Source: Oscillospiraceae bacterium (lineage in GTDB: Bacteria; Bacillota; Clostridia; Oscillospirales; Oscillospiraceae). From it: a DNA stretch of 63,927 nt. This document shows, piece by piece, positions 24,437-33,380 of the stretch (position 1 is its first letter; each line of letters begins with the position of its first letter). Location: assembly GCA_015068065.1 (NCBI GenBank), contig SVLE01000003.1, positions 1 through 63,927 on the forward strand. The letters run 5' to 3'. The notes under the pieces were generated by a model that saw nothing but the letters and a program-made list of their open reading frames with translations, ran no database searches and was not told the DNA's origin. The position numbers and the translations under genes were made by a program.

Positions 24437-24619
24437 TTAATAGAACTTCTTGCGGTTCTTGCGGGCAGCTTCGGACTTCTTACGGCGCTTGACACTGGGG
24501 CTCTCGTAATGCTCGCGCTTACGGACCTCGGCCAGCACACCAGACTTGGCACAGCTGCGCTTAAAACGCTTCAGGGCGCTTTCCAGAGATTCGTTTTCTC
24601 TAACACGGACTTCCGACAT
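24437..24619 (-). CDS. rpsU: Ribosomal protein bS21
   Basis: A 60-residue basic protein with the S21 signature: [18 protein letters not shown] near the N terminus and a Lys/Arg-rich tail ([17 protein letters not shown]). It joins the small ribosomal subunit near the 3' end of 16S rRNA. GGAGGGAGGG precedes the ATG. It is monocistronic between two intergenic regions; 24620-24776 upstream holds only its presumed promoter. Confidence 0.97.
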   Translation of the reverse strand: MSEVRVRENESLESALKRFKRSCAKSGVLAEVRKREHYESPSVKRRKKSEAARKNRKKFY

Positions 24620-24776
24620 TGACTATATCCCTCCCTCCGACATCATGGAGGCAAGCTCCATCATGAAAGGGCCATAATTATGGCTTTATCACTCAGTTAT
24701 TATATGCAATATTTTGCGCCTTGTCAAGAACGGTTTTGCGATTAGTTTTGAATTTTTTATAAACAAGCTGCATCCA

Positions 24777-27200
24777 TTACTGGGGTTTAAAAATCAGACT
24801 CACCAGTTTACCCTTAACAACGATGGATTTGACCAAAGTCATCCCATCAGCCAGTTTGGCAACCTTGGGATCAGCCAGCGCCGCCGCCACGATTTCCTCA
24901 TCGCTGCTGTCCGCAGAAACAACGATATTGGCCTTCACCTTGCCACTGACCTGAACAGCCATCTGAACAGTAGCGGAAACGGTCTTGCTCTCGTCATACT
25001 CGGGCCACGCCTGCAGACAGACCTCGCCGCCGTAGCCGGCCAGTTCCCACAACTCCTCGCACATATGGGGGGCAAAGGGAGACAGCATCAGCAGCAGGGC
25101 CTTCATGTCACCGCGGCTGGCACCGTTAGCATAGAAATCATTGACCAAAGCCATGAGGGCAGCAATGGCAGTATTGAACTTCATGGCCTCAATGTCCTCA
25201 GAGACCTTTTTGATGGCCTTGTGGATGGCAGACTCGTTGGCCTTGGAGTACTCCTCGCCCACATGCTCCTGCTCGGTGGCAAGATTCCACACACGGTCCA
25301 GGAAACGCTTGCAGCCCTTGACCGCGTTGGCAGACCAGGCAGCGGCCTTTTCGAAGTCACCAATGAACATGATGTAGGTGCGCATGGTATCCGCGCCGTA
25401 CTGTTCGATAATGTCGTTGGGGTTGATCACGTTGCCCCGGGACTTGGACATCTTGATGCCGCCCTCGCCCAGAATCATACCGTGGGAAGTGCGCTTGGCG
25501 TAGGGCTCTTTTGTAGAAACTACGCCAATGTCGTAAAGGAACTTGTGCCAGAAACGGCTGTAGAGCAGATGCAGTGTGGTGTGCTCCATGCCGCCGTTGT
25601 ACCAGTCAACGGGGCCCCAGTAATTCTCAGCCTGTTTGCTGACCAGTTCGCCGTTGTTGTGGTTGTCCATATAGCGCAGGAAATACCAGCTGGAGCCTGC
25701 CCACTGGGGCATGGTATCTGTCTCACGCTTGGCGGCACCGCCGCAGCAGGGGCAGGTAGTACTGACCCAGTCTGTCATCTTGGAAAGAGGAGACTCACCG
25801 TCGTCGGTCGGCTCATAGGACTCCACCTCGGGCAGCAGCAAAGGCAGCTGATCCTCGGGCACAGGCTGCCAACCGCACTTGTCACACCAGATCATGGGGA
25901 TAGGTTCGCCCCAGTAGCGCTGACGGGAGAAGACCCAGTCACGCAGCTTGTAGTTGACTTTGGCTTCGCCGATACCCTTTTCCTCCAGCCACTTGGTGAT
26001 AGCGGGAATAGCATCCTTAACGGTCAAATCGTTGAGGAATTCGGAGTTGACCATGATGCCGGTCTCGTCCTTTGCTGTAAAGGCGGCCTGCTGTACATCC
26101 TCTCCGCCGGAAACGACTTCAATGATCTCGCAGCCAAACTTTTTGGCAAACTCCCAGTCACGGTCATCATGTGCGGGAACAGCCATGATGGCACCGGTAC
26201 CATAGGTAGCCAGCACGTAGTCAGAAATAAAAATGGGGATCTGCTTTCCGTTGACAGGGTTGATACCGGCCACGCCGTCCAACTTTACGCCGGTCTTTTC
26301 CTTGTTCAGCTCGGTACGCTCCAGATCGGATTTGGATGCAGCGACCTTCTGATATACTTTGACCTCATCAGTATTATTCAGCTTACCGGCCTCCAGCCAA
26401 CCGCGGATCAAATCATGTTCGGGAGAGAGCACCATGTAGGTGGCACCAAACAGGGTGTCGGGACGAGTGGTAAAGACCACGATATCCTCCCCGGTAGTAG
26501 CCTTGAAGGTAACCTCGGCGCCGGTGGAACGTCCGATCCAGTTCTTCTGCTGGACCTTCACGCGCTCAATAAAGTCCACCTCGTCCAAATCGTCGATCAG
26601 ACGCTGGGCATAGGCAGTGATCTTCAGCATCCACTGGCTCTTCTCCTTGCGGATCACAGGGCTGCCGCAGCGCTCGCAGCCGCCGTCTACGACCTCCTCA
26701 TTGGCCAGCACACACTTACAGCTGGTGCACCAGTTTACAGGCATGGTAGACTTATAGGCAAGACCCTTCTTCCACAGCTGCAGGAAAATCCACTGAGTCC
26801 ACTTGTAATAGCCGGGGTCGGTGGTGTCCACCACACGATCCCAGTCAAACGAGTAACCCAGCATCTCCAGCTGACGGGTAAAATTGGCAATGTTGTTCTC
26901 GGTCACCTGAGCGGGATGAATGTGGTTTTTGATTGCGTAGTTCTCTGTGGGCAGGCCAAAGGCATCAAAGCCCATGGGGAACAGCACATTCTGGCCATCC
27001 ATGCGTCGTTTGCGGGCCACCACGTCCATAGCAGTGTAGGGACGGGCATGACCCACGTGCAGGCCGTTTCCGGATGGATAAGGAAACTCCACCAGAGCAT
27101 AGAACTTGGGCTTGGCCTCACCGGTCCGGCAGGCAAAGGTCTTTTCGTCCTTCCACTTGGTCTGCCACTTTTTCTCGATGGCGGTAAAATCGTACTTCAC
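24777..27200 (-). CDS. leuS: Leucyl-tRNA synthetase
   Basis: An 807-residue class I synthetase that charges tRNA-Leu. Visible parts: [18 protein letters not shown] (the HIGH motif as HVGH), the CP1 editing domain (about 220-410, with [18 protein letters not shown]), Cys zinc elements, and KMSKSRGN (KMSKS loop) near 585. I start it at the GTG at 27200 ([13 protein letters not shown]) with AGGAAG upstream, which fits the usual N terminus; the open frame continues upstream without a ribosome-binding site. No T-box leader is evident between it and the terminator at 27341. Confidence 0.97.
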   Translation of the reverse strand: MKYDFTAIEKKWQTKWKDEKTFACRTGEAKPKFYALVEFPYPSGNGLHVGHARPYTAMDVVARKRRMDGQNVLFPMGFDAFGLPTENYAIKNHIHPAQVTENNIANFTRQLEMLGYSFDWDRVVDTTDPGYYKWTQWIFLQLWKKGLAYKSTMPVNWCTSCKCVLANEEVVDGGCERCGSPVIRKEKSQWMLKITAYAQRLIDDLDEVDFIERVKVQQKNWIGRSTGAEVTFKATTGEDIVVFTTRPDTLFGATYMVLSPEHDLIRGWLEAGKLNNTDEVKVYQKVAASKSDLERTELNKEKTGVKLDGVAGINPVNGKQIPIFISDYVLATYGTGAIMAVPAHDDRDWEFAKKFGCEIIEVVSGGEDVQQAAFTAKDETGIMVNSEFLNDLTVKDAIPAITKWLEEKGIGEAKVNYKLRDWVFSRQRYWGEPIPMIWCDKCGWQPVPEDQLPLLLPEVESYEPTDDGESPLSKMTDWVSTTCPCCGGAAKRETDTMPQWAGSSWYFLRYMDNHNNGELVSKQAENYWGPVDWYNGGMEHTTLHLLYSRFWHKFLYDIGVVSTKEPYAKRTSHGMILGEGGIKMSKSRGNVINPNDIIEQYGADTMRTYIMFIGDFEKAAAWSANAVKGCKRFLDRVWNLATEQEHVGEEYSKANESAIHKAIKKVSEDIEAMKFNTAIAALMALVNDFYANGASRGDMKALLLMLSPFAPHMCEELWELAGYGGEVCLQAWPEYDESKTVSATVQMAVQVSGKVKANIVVSADSSDEEIVAAALADPKVAKLADGMTLVKSIVVKGKLVSLIFKPQ

Positions 27201-27340
27201 TTTAAACACTTCCTGTATTTTGAAACTCAGCTTCGGAGTGTTTTTCTGCCGAAGCCGCCACTTGGGTACACAGTGTAACATTATAAATGAATTATCTCTA
27301 TATTGCAAGTATGATTGCGTATTTATAGCCGCACAGACAC

Positions 27341-27380
27341 AAAAAAGCAACCGGAACAGTACTGTTCCGGTTGCTTTTTT
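27341..27380. terminator. Terminator of the SDR gene
   Basis: Perfect stem AAAAGCAACCGGAACAGT / ACTGTTCCGGTTGCTTTT, directly past the SDR stop. Confidence 0.9.
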
Positions 27381-27404
27381 ATAAATTGGTTCGCTCGACG
27401 CTTG

Positions 27405-28190
27405 TTACCACGCGGTCCAGCCGCCGTCCACCACGATGTTGGTGCCCGTCATGTAGGAAGATGCATCGGAAGCCAGCAACAGCACCGCGCCGGACATCTC
27501 GTAGTTCTGACCGATGCGGCCCAGCATGGTCTTGTTGGCCAGCTTCTCATTGAACTCGCCGCCCTGATTGCGGGGATTGGGGAAGGGACCGGGAGTCACC
27601 GCGTTCACGCGGATGCCGTAAGGTGCCAAATCGCAGGCACAATAACGGGTAAACTGGTCAATGGCCGCCTTGCCCGCGCCGTAGTTTGCAGGCTGGCGGC
27701 TGGAGCCACCCGCATACAGACGCAGGTCGGGAGACACCAGACCGTACATGGAGCAGTAGTTGATGATGGAGCCGCCGTGCTCCTTCATGTAGGGAATGAC
27801 CTCGCGGGTGCAGCGGAAGGTGGCGTTGATGGTTCCGTCAATGCCCTTCTCAAAGGCCGCGTCGGGCATAAACTCCACAAAGCTCTCCTTGCCGTAGCCG
27901 CCGCCGTAGTTGGCGCAGTTGACCAGCACGTCGATCTTGCCGTAGGCATCGGCCACCTTCTTGAACGCGGCCGCGATGGACTCGGTGGAAGAAATATCGC
28001 ACTGAACGTACATGTCGCCCTTGAAGATGCCATCATTTTCCCAGCGTTCTTCTTCTGCCCGGATGTCGGCAATCACCACCGTGGCGCCAAAGTCCTTCAG
28101 GCACTTTGCGTTGGCATTGCCCAGATAGCCGGTAGCACCGGTGACAATGCACACCTTACCGGTCAGGTCAAACAGTTTTTTGTAGTCCAT
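27405..28190 (-). CDS. Short-chain dehydrogenase/reductase
   Basis: A 261-residue NAD(P)-dependent oxidoreductase with the SDR glycine motif TGATGYLG (residues 17-24), an N-N-A-G-like VNCANYGGG near 92, catalytic Ser in IINYCSMYG and the YxxxK pair in NYGAGKAAIDQF, then RVNAVTPGPF and a GTNIVVDGGW end. These mark a classical SDR of the gluconate 5-dehydrogenase/sugar-acid type, but the substrate cannot be read from sequence. The Asp in VVIADIR suggests NAD(H). It is divergent from an AraC regulator, which probably controls it through the palindrome at 28291. Confidence 0.9.
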   Translation of the reverse strand: MDYKKLFDLTGKVCIVTGATGYLGNANAKCLKDFGATVVIADIRAEEERWENDGIFKGDMYVQCDISSTESIAAAFKKVADAYGKIDVLVNCANYGGGYGKESFVEFMPDAAFEKGIDGTINATFRCTREVIPYMKEHGGSIINYCSMYGLVSPDLRLYAGGSSRQPANYGAGKAAIDQFTRYCACDLAPYGIRVNAVTPGPFPNPRNQGGEFNEKLANKTMLGRIGQNYEMSGAVLLLASDASSYMTGTNIVVDGGWTAW

Positions 28191-28290
28191 AAATATCCCC
28201 TTTCATTTCATTAGGAATTTGATTTTATTATCACCTCAAAACGTCCATATGTCCAGTTTTTCTCCTGCCAGTTTTCTTGTCCCAATGTCC

Positions 28291-28326
28291 GAAAATCAAT
28301 ATTTATTGGCTGAAGTATTGATTTTC
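28291..28326. promoter_or_regulatory. Perfect 11-bp palindrome, likely AraC operator
   Basis: GAAAATCAATA (28291-28301) and TATTGATTTTC (28316-28326) are exact inverted repeats 25 bp apart, midway between the divergent SDR and AraC genes. A second short palindrome TTGTATT/AAATACAA lies at about 28335-28353. Location suggests control of both genes. Confidence 0.6.
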
Positions 28327-28369
28327 AGTGATCTTGTATTGTAAAATACAAAACAGGAGGTGGCTTTTT

Positions 28370-29242
28370 ATGAACGAAAGTTTACTGGCGCTGAACTTTT
28401 CTGTGGGTGATCTGCCCTGCCGTCTGTTCCGTGTGACACCCGAAATACATTCTGCTACCGCCAACAATTATTATCAGCATCGCCACCCCTCCATGGAGCT
28501 GCACTATGTAACGGCCGGCCGCTGCTCCATCGCCACAGATAACACTATCTGCCATGTGAGTGAGAATCAGTTGCTGCTGATCCCACCGGCTATCTATCAC
28601 TACACCTGTGACGCCACCCCCGACTCCTCCCGAATGACAATTTCCATTCAGCTGGATCCGCCAGTTTCCCGCAAACAGGAAAATCTGGCCCACCGTATTT
28701 TTGCCGCTTTTTCCCTCTCCTCCCCCCTGTTGCTGGAGGTTCCCCCCAGCAGTACCCTGGCCGATGTTTTACGTCAGGTACGCACACTGTCCCCCACCTC
28801 CGGCGCTGTGACCCAGGAAAAGTTGCGCGCATTGAGTCAGTTTCTAATACTGGAGCTGTTTGACATGCTGACCTGTGCAGAACCGGCCAGCCTGCCCCCT
28901 TCCATCGCCCCTCCCACACCTCAGGACTTTGTCATTGATGAGTTCTTCGGCCGTTCCTTCCACCTGAACAATGGTGCCCCCCTTCTGGCGCAACAGCTGA
29001 ACGTGAGCACACGGCAGCTTTCCCGCATCATCAAGCAGGCTTACGGTATCAATTACCGGGACAAGCTGAAAGAGATCCGACTGGAGATCGCGCTGGAACT
29101 GCTTACACACTCAGACAAGAGCATTGCACAGATCGCTCAGCTGCAGGGCTACAGTTCTCCTGCCAATTTCAGCGCATTTATTAAAAACGCCACAGGAAAG
29201 ACCCCGTCACAGCTGCGCAAAGAAGCCCGCACATTCCTGTAA
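28370..29242 (+). CDS. AraC family regulator
   Basis: A 290-residue protein with an N-terminal cupin-like sensor (HRHPSMELHYVTAGRC and VSENQLLLIPPAIYH) and a C-terminal double HTH (QQLNVSTRQLSRIIKQAYG, then SDKSIAQIAQLQGYSSPANF and FIKNATGKTPSQLRK). CAGGAGG precedes the ATG at 28370. It probably senses a sugar-type ligand and activates the divergent short-chain dehydrogenase gene. Confidence 0.92.
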   Translation: MNESLLALNFSVGDLPCRLFRVTPEIHSATANNYYQHRHPSMELHYVTAGRCSIATDNTICHVSENQLLLIPPAIYHYTCDATPDSSRMTISIQLDPPVSRKQENLAHRIFAAFSLSSPLLLEVPPSSTLADVLRQVRTLSPTSGAVTQEKLRALSQFLILELFDMLTCAEPASLPPSIAPPTPQDFVIDEFFGRSFHLNNGAPLLAQQLNVSTRQLSRIIKQAYGINYRDKLKEIRLEIALELLTHSDKSIAQIAQLQGYSSPANFSAFIKNATGKTPSQLRKEARTFL

Positions 29243-29327
29243 ATTCACACCTTGTTTTCTCCCGTATTTTGTTTTATAATTAAAGTAAGCGTAGGATACG
29301 CAGTTGTGTTTCAAAGGAGGAATCACC

Positions 29328-29561
29328 ATGGATTTCATCATTTCCACCATCATCAGCATTGCTTTGGGCGCTCTGGCCGGCTGGCTGGCCGGAAAGATCA
29401 TGAAGGACGAGGGCAGCCTGCTGCGCAACATCATCGTTGGCATTGTAGGCGGTTGGCTGGGCGGCTTCCTGTTCGGTCTGATCGGGCTGGGTCTGGGCTT
29501 CATCGGCAGCGTCATCGGCGCCTGCCTGCTGCTGTGGCTGATCAAAAAGTTCAAGAAGTAA
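29328..29561 (+). CDS. GlsB/YeaQ/YmgE family membrane protein
   Basis: A 77-residue, very hydrophobic protein with three membrane segments and the Gly-rich family pattern GALAGWLAGKIMK, GIVGGWLGGFLFG, GLGLGFIGSVIGA. The family ('transglycosylase-associated') is widespread and stress-linked, with no settled function. AAGGAGG lies seven bases before the ATG; a strong terminator follows. Confidence 0.9.
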   Translation: MDFIISTIISIALGALAGWLAGKIMKDEGSLLRNIIVGIVGGWLGGFLFGLIGLGLGFIGSVIGACLLLWLIKKFKK

Positions 29562-29571
29562 CCCTTTGCAA

Positions 29572-29600
29572 AAAACGCCGCGGCACGCCCGCGGCGTTTT
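29572..29600. terminator. Intrinsic terminator
   Basis: Stem AAAACGCCGCGG / CCGCGGCGTTTT after the GlsB-like gene. Confidence 0.85.
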
Positions 29601-29721
29601 CTTATATACTTTTTTGCCAACGTTTTTATTCTGTTCATATTTTTGTGTTATCGTATTCACAATTTTGGAATAACCTGTTTCCGAATTAGGCTTTTGTCCA
29701 CAAAAAGGAGCGCTCCGTATC

Positions 29722-31419
29722 ATGAAACTTCTCAGCAAAAAATCGGAACATACCCCTGATCAGGCCAATGTGCCCGCACCAAACAAGCGCAAGTCCGGCA
29801 AGAAAAAATGGCTGGCTCTGGTTGTAATCGCGGCTGTGGGTCTCGGCCTGTTTTTCTTCCCGCGGCGCGACCCCGGTCCGAACGGCACAGGTCCCGCCGG
29901 CTCGCAGTACGTATACACTCAGGCCCAGTACCGGGACATTACCTCCGCCCTGACGGACAGCGGTACTCTGGAGCCCGCAGACTCCTATACCGTATTCTCC
30001 CTCGTCTCCGGGGAGATCCTGTCCGCAGCCTTTGAAACGGGCGACGTGGTCCAAAAGGACGATATCCTTTATCTGGTTGACTCCTCCGACACACATAACA
30101 GCATCGAGCGGGCCGAAAATGCCCTGGCGCAGCGGCAGCGCAGTCACGACAGGCTGTTGGAGTCCCGTGAAGACCTGATCGTGACTGCTCCCATCGCAGG
30201 CACTGTGTCCAGCTTCACCGCCAAGGTCGGAAATACGGTCAACGCCAATACCGTTGCCGCCGTCATTGAAGACACCTCTTCCCTGCTGCTGACAGAATAT
30301 TACAGCGATGAGTATTCCGGTCAGATCTATGAGGGTATGTCCGCTACCATCTCCATCTCCGACCAGATGATGACTCTGTCCGGGCGGGTACAGGAGGTCT
30401 CCTCCCTGAAACGAACCTCAGTCACCGGCGTGACCTGCTTTGCCGTGACTGTTCGGGTAGAAAACCCCGGCTCTCTGACCGTAGGCACCACCGCTACCTG
30501 CTGGCTTGATGGCGGGATCTACCCCTCTATTACCGACGAGGACGGACTTGAGGCCTTCGACCGTGCTACTGTCCATTACGATATCTCCGGCACGGCAGAG
30601 AAAGTCCATGTGCGAAACGGCGAGATCGTCCCTGCCGGAACCACTCTGGTCGAATTGAGCAGTGACACGCTGGACGACAGCATTCTGGACTCCTCCGATG
30701 CCCTGCGGGATGCGCAGCTGTCTCTGGAAAACCAGTATGACATTCTGGACAACTATACCATTGAAGCTCCTATCAGCGGTACCATCGTGGATAAATACTA
30801 CAAGCAGGGAGAAAATGCCGAGGCCGGCAAGACCCTGTGCACCATCTTCGATCTGTCCACCCTGAACATGACCCTGAATATCGACGAGCTGGATATCCGC
30901 AGTGTGACTGTGGGTCAGACGGCACAAATCACCGCCGACGCAGTTCCCGGCCAGACCTATGAAGGCGTGATCACTGAGGTCGGCATCAACGGTACCACTG
31001 CCGGTGGCGTGACTACCTACCCAGTAAAAGTCCGAATTGATGAAACAGACGGTCTGCTTCCCGGTATGAACGTGGATGTATCCATTGTCATCAGTGAGGA
31101 AACCAACACCCTTGCCGTTCCCGCTGACGCGGTGCAGTCCGGCAGCCGTGTTCTGGTCAAAACCGCAGACGGCTCTACCGGAAACGGTGCCCCCGCGGGC
31201 TATGAGTTCGTGCGTGTGGAGGTAGGCGCATCCAACGAGGATTATGTTCAGATCCTCTCGGGCCTGGAGGTCGGAGCCGAGATTGCTTATCCCATGACCA
31301 CCTCCCTGTCCATCTTCGACATGATGCAGATGGGCCCCGGTGCCATGGGCCAGATGGGCCCCGGCCAGACGGGTGGACGGCCCGATGGCGCACAAATGGG
31401 CGGCGCCCCCCGGCAGTGA
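29722..31419 (+). CDS. MacA/HlyD-type efflux adaptor, duplicated core
   Basis: A 565-residue membrane-fusion-type adaptor with one N-terminal membrane segment (about 30-46) after a basic cytoplasmic tail. Two barrel-sandwich/lipoyl-like sets are visible: SGEILSAAFETGDVVQKDD with IAGTVSSFTAKVGNTV, then SGTAEKVHVRNGEIVPAG with ISGTIVDKYYKQGENAEAG, followed by a beta-barrel and membrane-proximal part, and a Gly/Met/Gln-rich tail (MGPGAMGQMGPGQTGG). The usual MacA has one set and about 370-400 residues, so this is an enlarged form. It begins the MacAB-like operon with the two genes downstream, for export of an unknown substrate. Confidence 0.85.
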   Translation: MKLLSKKSEHTPDQANVPAPNKRKSGKKKWLALVVIAAVGLGLFFFPRRDPGPNGTGPAGSQYVYTQAQYRDITSALTDSGTLEPADSYTVFSLVSGEILSAAFETGDVVQKDDILYLVDSSDTHNSIERAENALAQRQRSHDRLLESREDLIVTAPIAGTVSSFTAKVGNTVNANTVAAVIEDTSSLLLTEYYSDEYSGQIYEGMSATISISDQMMTLSGRVQEVSSLKRTSVTGVTCFAVTVRVENPGSLTVGTTATCWLDGGIYPSITDEDGLEAFDRATVHYDISGTAEKVHVRNGEIVPAGTTLVELSSDTLDDSILDSSDALRDAQLSLENQYDILDNYTIEAPISGTIVDKYYKQGENAEAGKTLCTIFDLSTLNMTLNIDELDIRSVTVGQTAQITADAVPGQTYEGVITEVGINGTTAGGVTTYPVKVRIDETDGLLPGMNVDVSIVISEETNTLAVPADAVQSGSRVLVKTADGSTGNGAPAGYEFVRVEVGASNEDYVQILSGLEVGAEIAYPMTTSLSIFDMMQMGPGAMGQMGPGQTGGRPDGAQMGGAPRQ

Positions 31420-31436
31420 AAGGGGGCCGTTGAACC

Positions 31437-32174
31437 TTGAGTGAACAAATCCCTTTGATCGAATTTCGCAATGTATGCAAAACCTATCTCATGGGTGACA
31501 CCGTCGTACGGGCGGCAGACAACATCTCCTTGTCCATCTTTCAGGGTGAGTTTGTGGCTATCGTGGGCAAATCCGGCTCCGGCAAGTCCACCTGCATGAA
31601 TATTATCGGCTGTCTTGACGTACCCACCAGCGGCGACTATCTTCTGGATGGAAGAAATGTAGGTGAGATGGATAAAAACGAACTGGCCGAATTTCGCAAT
31701 GAAAAGCTGGGCTTTATCTTCCAGCAGTACAATCTGCTGCCCAAACTCAGCGTGCTGGACAACGTGGCCGTTCCCCTGATGTATGCGGGCAAATCCCGGC
31801 GTGAGCGCAGAGAGATCGCCACCCACGCACTGGAGAGCGTGGGGTTGGGCGATAAGCTGAAAAATCTGCCCAGCCAGCTGTCCGGCGGACAGCAGCAGCG
31901 GGTGTCCATCGCCCGAGCGCTGGCCAACAACCCCAGCGTCATTCTGGCTGATGAACCCACAGGCGCGCTGGACTCCCGCACGGGCCGCGAGGTACTTGGC
32001 ATCCTGCGCTCCCTGCACGAGGCGGGCAATACTGTGGTACTCATCACCCACGACAACTCCATCGCCGCTACGGCAGAGCGGGTGATCCGTCTGGAGGACG
32101 GCCGTGTAGTTTTTGACGGCAGTGCAGACGACCCCGCCTCCGGTGTGCACAGAGATGAGGTGGCCGGACGATGA
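31437..32174 (+). CDS. MacB-type ABC transporter ATPase
   Basis: A 245-residue ATPase with Walker A GKSGSGKS (44-51), signature LSGGQQQR, Walker B VILADEPTGALD and H-loop LITHD, the LolD/MacB subfamily pattern. The start is TTG at 31437, with AGGGGG about ten bases upstream; no better ATG lies near. It powers the permease encoded next, whose ATG overlaps its stop by four bases. Confidence 0.95.
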   Translation: MSEQIPLIEFRNVCKTYLMGDTVVRAADNISLSIFQGEFVAIVGKSGSGKSTCMNIIGCLDVPTSGDYLLDGRNVGEMDKNELAEFRNEKLGFIFQQYNLLPKLSVLDNVAVPLMYAGKSRRERREIATHALESVGLGDKLKNLPSQLSGGQQQRVSIARALANNPSVILADEPTGALDSRTGREVLGILRSLHEAGNTVVLITHDNSIAATAERVIRLEDGRVVFDGSADDPASGVHRDEVAGR

Positions 32175-33367
32175 AACTGACGGAAAGCTTTGTCCTCGCC
32201 CTGCAGAATATCCGCAACGGCAAGATGCGCGCCTTTCTGACCATGCTGGGCATCATCATCGGCATCTCTGCCGTGATGGTCATCATCGGCCTTGGCAACG
32301 GTATGGAGCTGTACATGACCGATATGTTCGAAAGTATCGGCACCAATACACTCAGCGTCACCATCACCGGACAGGGCACCACCCGCAAGCTGTCTGTGGA
32401 TGACATGTATGAAATCGTGGAGAACAATCCGGACTTTTTCTCCGACCTGACTCCCACCGTGACCATGCGCGGCACCGTAAAGGTCGGCACCGAGACATTG
32501 GATTCCACCACAGCCACCGGCGTGGCCGAAAGCTTTTTCAACATCAAAGATTATCAGCTTGCCAAGGGCCGCTCCCTGCGCTATGTGGACATGGTCAACC
32601 GCACCCGTGTGTGTGTAGTGGGCAGTTATGTGGACGATGTGTGGTACGATGGTGAAGCCGTTGGACAGACCATACGCATCGGCAGCGATGTCTTCACCAT
32701 CGTAGGTGTGCTCGCCCCGGAGGAGGACGATCCGGACGAGGGCGGTACCGATGACGCGGTGTACCTCCCCTACTCCACCGCCGCCCGCATCTCCAACATG
32801 GGCACCATCTCCAGTTATACTGTCACTGTAGTCTCCGAGGATGTTGCAGATCCGGCCGTAGACGTACTGGAAAACGCCCTGTACCAGAAACTGCGCTCCG
32901 ACAAGGCTTATATGGTCATCAGCATGGCCCAGATTCTGGACATGATGAATGACATGATCAACGTAATGATCACCATTCTTGCAGTGATCGCCGGCATCTC
33001 GCTGGTTGTCGGCGGAGTGGGCATCATGAACATCATGCTGGTGTCTGTAACGGAACGCACCCGTGAGATCGGCATTCGTAAGGCTCTGGGCGCTAAGGAA
33101 CGCTACATCCTCACCCAGTTTGTCATCGAAGCCGCAGTCATCAGCGCCATCGGCGGCGCTATCGGTATCGCCTTTGGTTACCTTTTCTCTTCTATCGCAA
33201 CCGCTTTGATCTCAGCCATGATGGAGGTAGAGATGATGGTCACTCCCACCCTATTTTCCATTACGCTGGCCTTTGGCGCTTCCGCTGCCATCGGCATCGT
33301 CTTCGGCTATCTGCCCGCCCGCAAGGCCGCTGTTCTCAATCCCATCGACGCACTGCGTTACGACTAA
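32171..33367 (+). CDS. MacB-type ABC transporter permease
   Basis: A 398-residue permease with one N-terminal membrane segment (MLGIIIGISAVMVIIGLGNG), a large extracellular MacB_PCD domain (about 45-250) and three C-terminal segments in the FtsX fold with GVGIMNIMLVSVTERTREIG and RKALGAKERYIL. With the adaptor and ATPase it would form a mechanotransmission-type exporter or sensor of peptides or antimicrobials. Confidence 0.95.
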   Translation: MKLTESFVLALQNIRNGKMRAFLTMLGIIIGISAVMVIIGLGNGMELYMTDMFESIGTNTLSVTITGQGTTRKLSVDDMYEIVENNPDFFSDLTPTVTMRGTVKVGTETLDSTTATGVAESFFNIKDYQLAKGRSLRYVDMVNRTRVCVVGSYVDDVWYDGEAVGQTIRIGSDVFTIVGVLAPEEDDPDEGGTDDAVYLPYSTAARISNMGTISSYTVTVVSEDVADPAVDVLENALYQKLRSDKAYMVISMAQILDMMNDMINVMITILAVIAGISLVVGGVGIMNIMLVSVTERTREIGIRKALGAKERYILTQFVIEAAVISAIGGAIGIAFGYLFSSIATALISAMMEVEMMVTPTLFSITLAFGASAAIGIVFGYLPARKAAVLNPIDALRYD

Positions 33368-33380
33368 CGGAGGTCCGATC

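Noticed and set aside
24714-27278. Very long open frame (about 850 codons) opposite leuS, and similar long frames opposite topA, trmFO and polA
   Set aside because: These are mirror frames created by GC-rich codon use of genuine, motif-bearing genes; they lack ribosome-binding sites and recognisable domains.
27201-27340. T-box leader in front of leuS
   Set aside because: The 140 bases between the upstream terminator and the GTG start contain no T-box core sequence and no second terminator.
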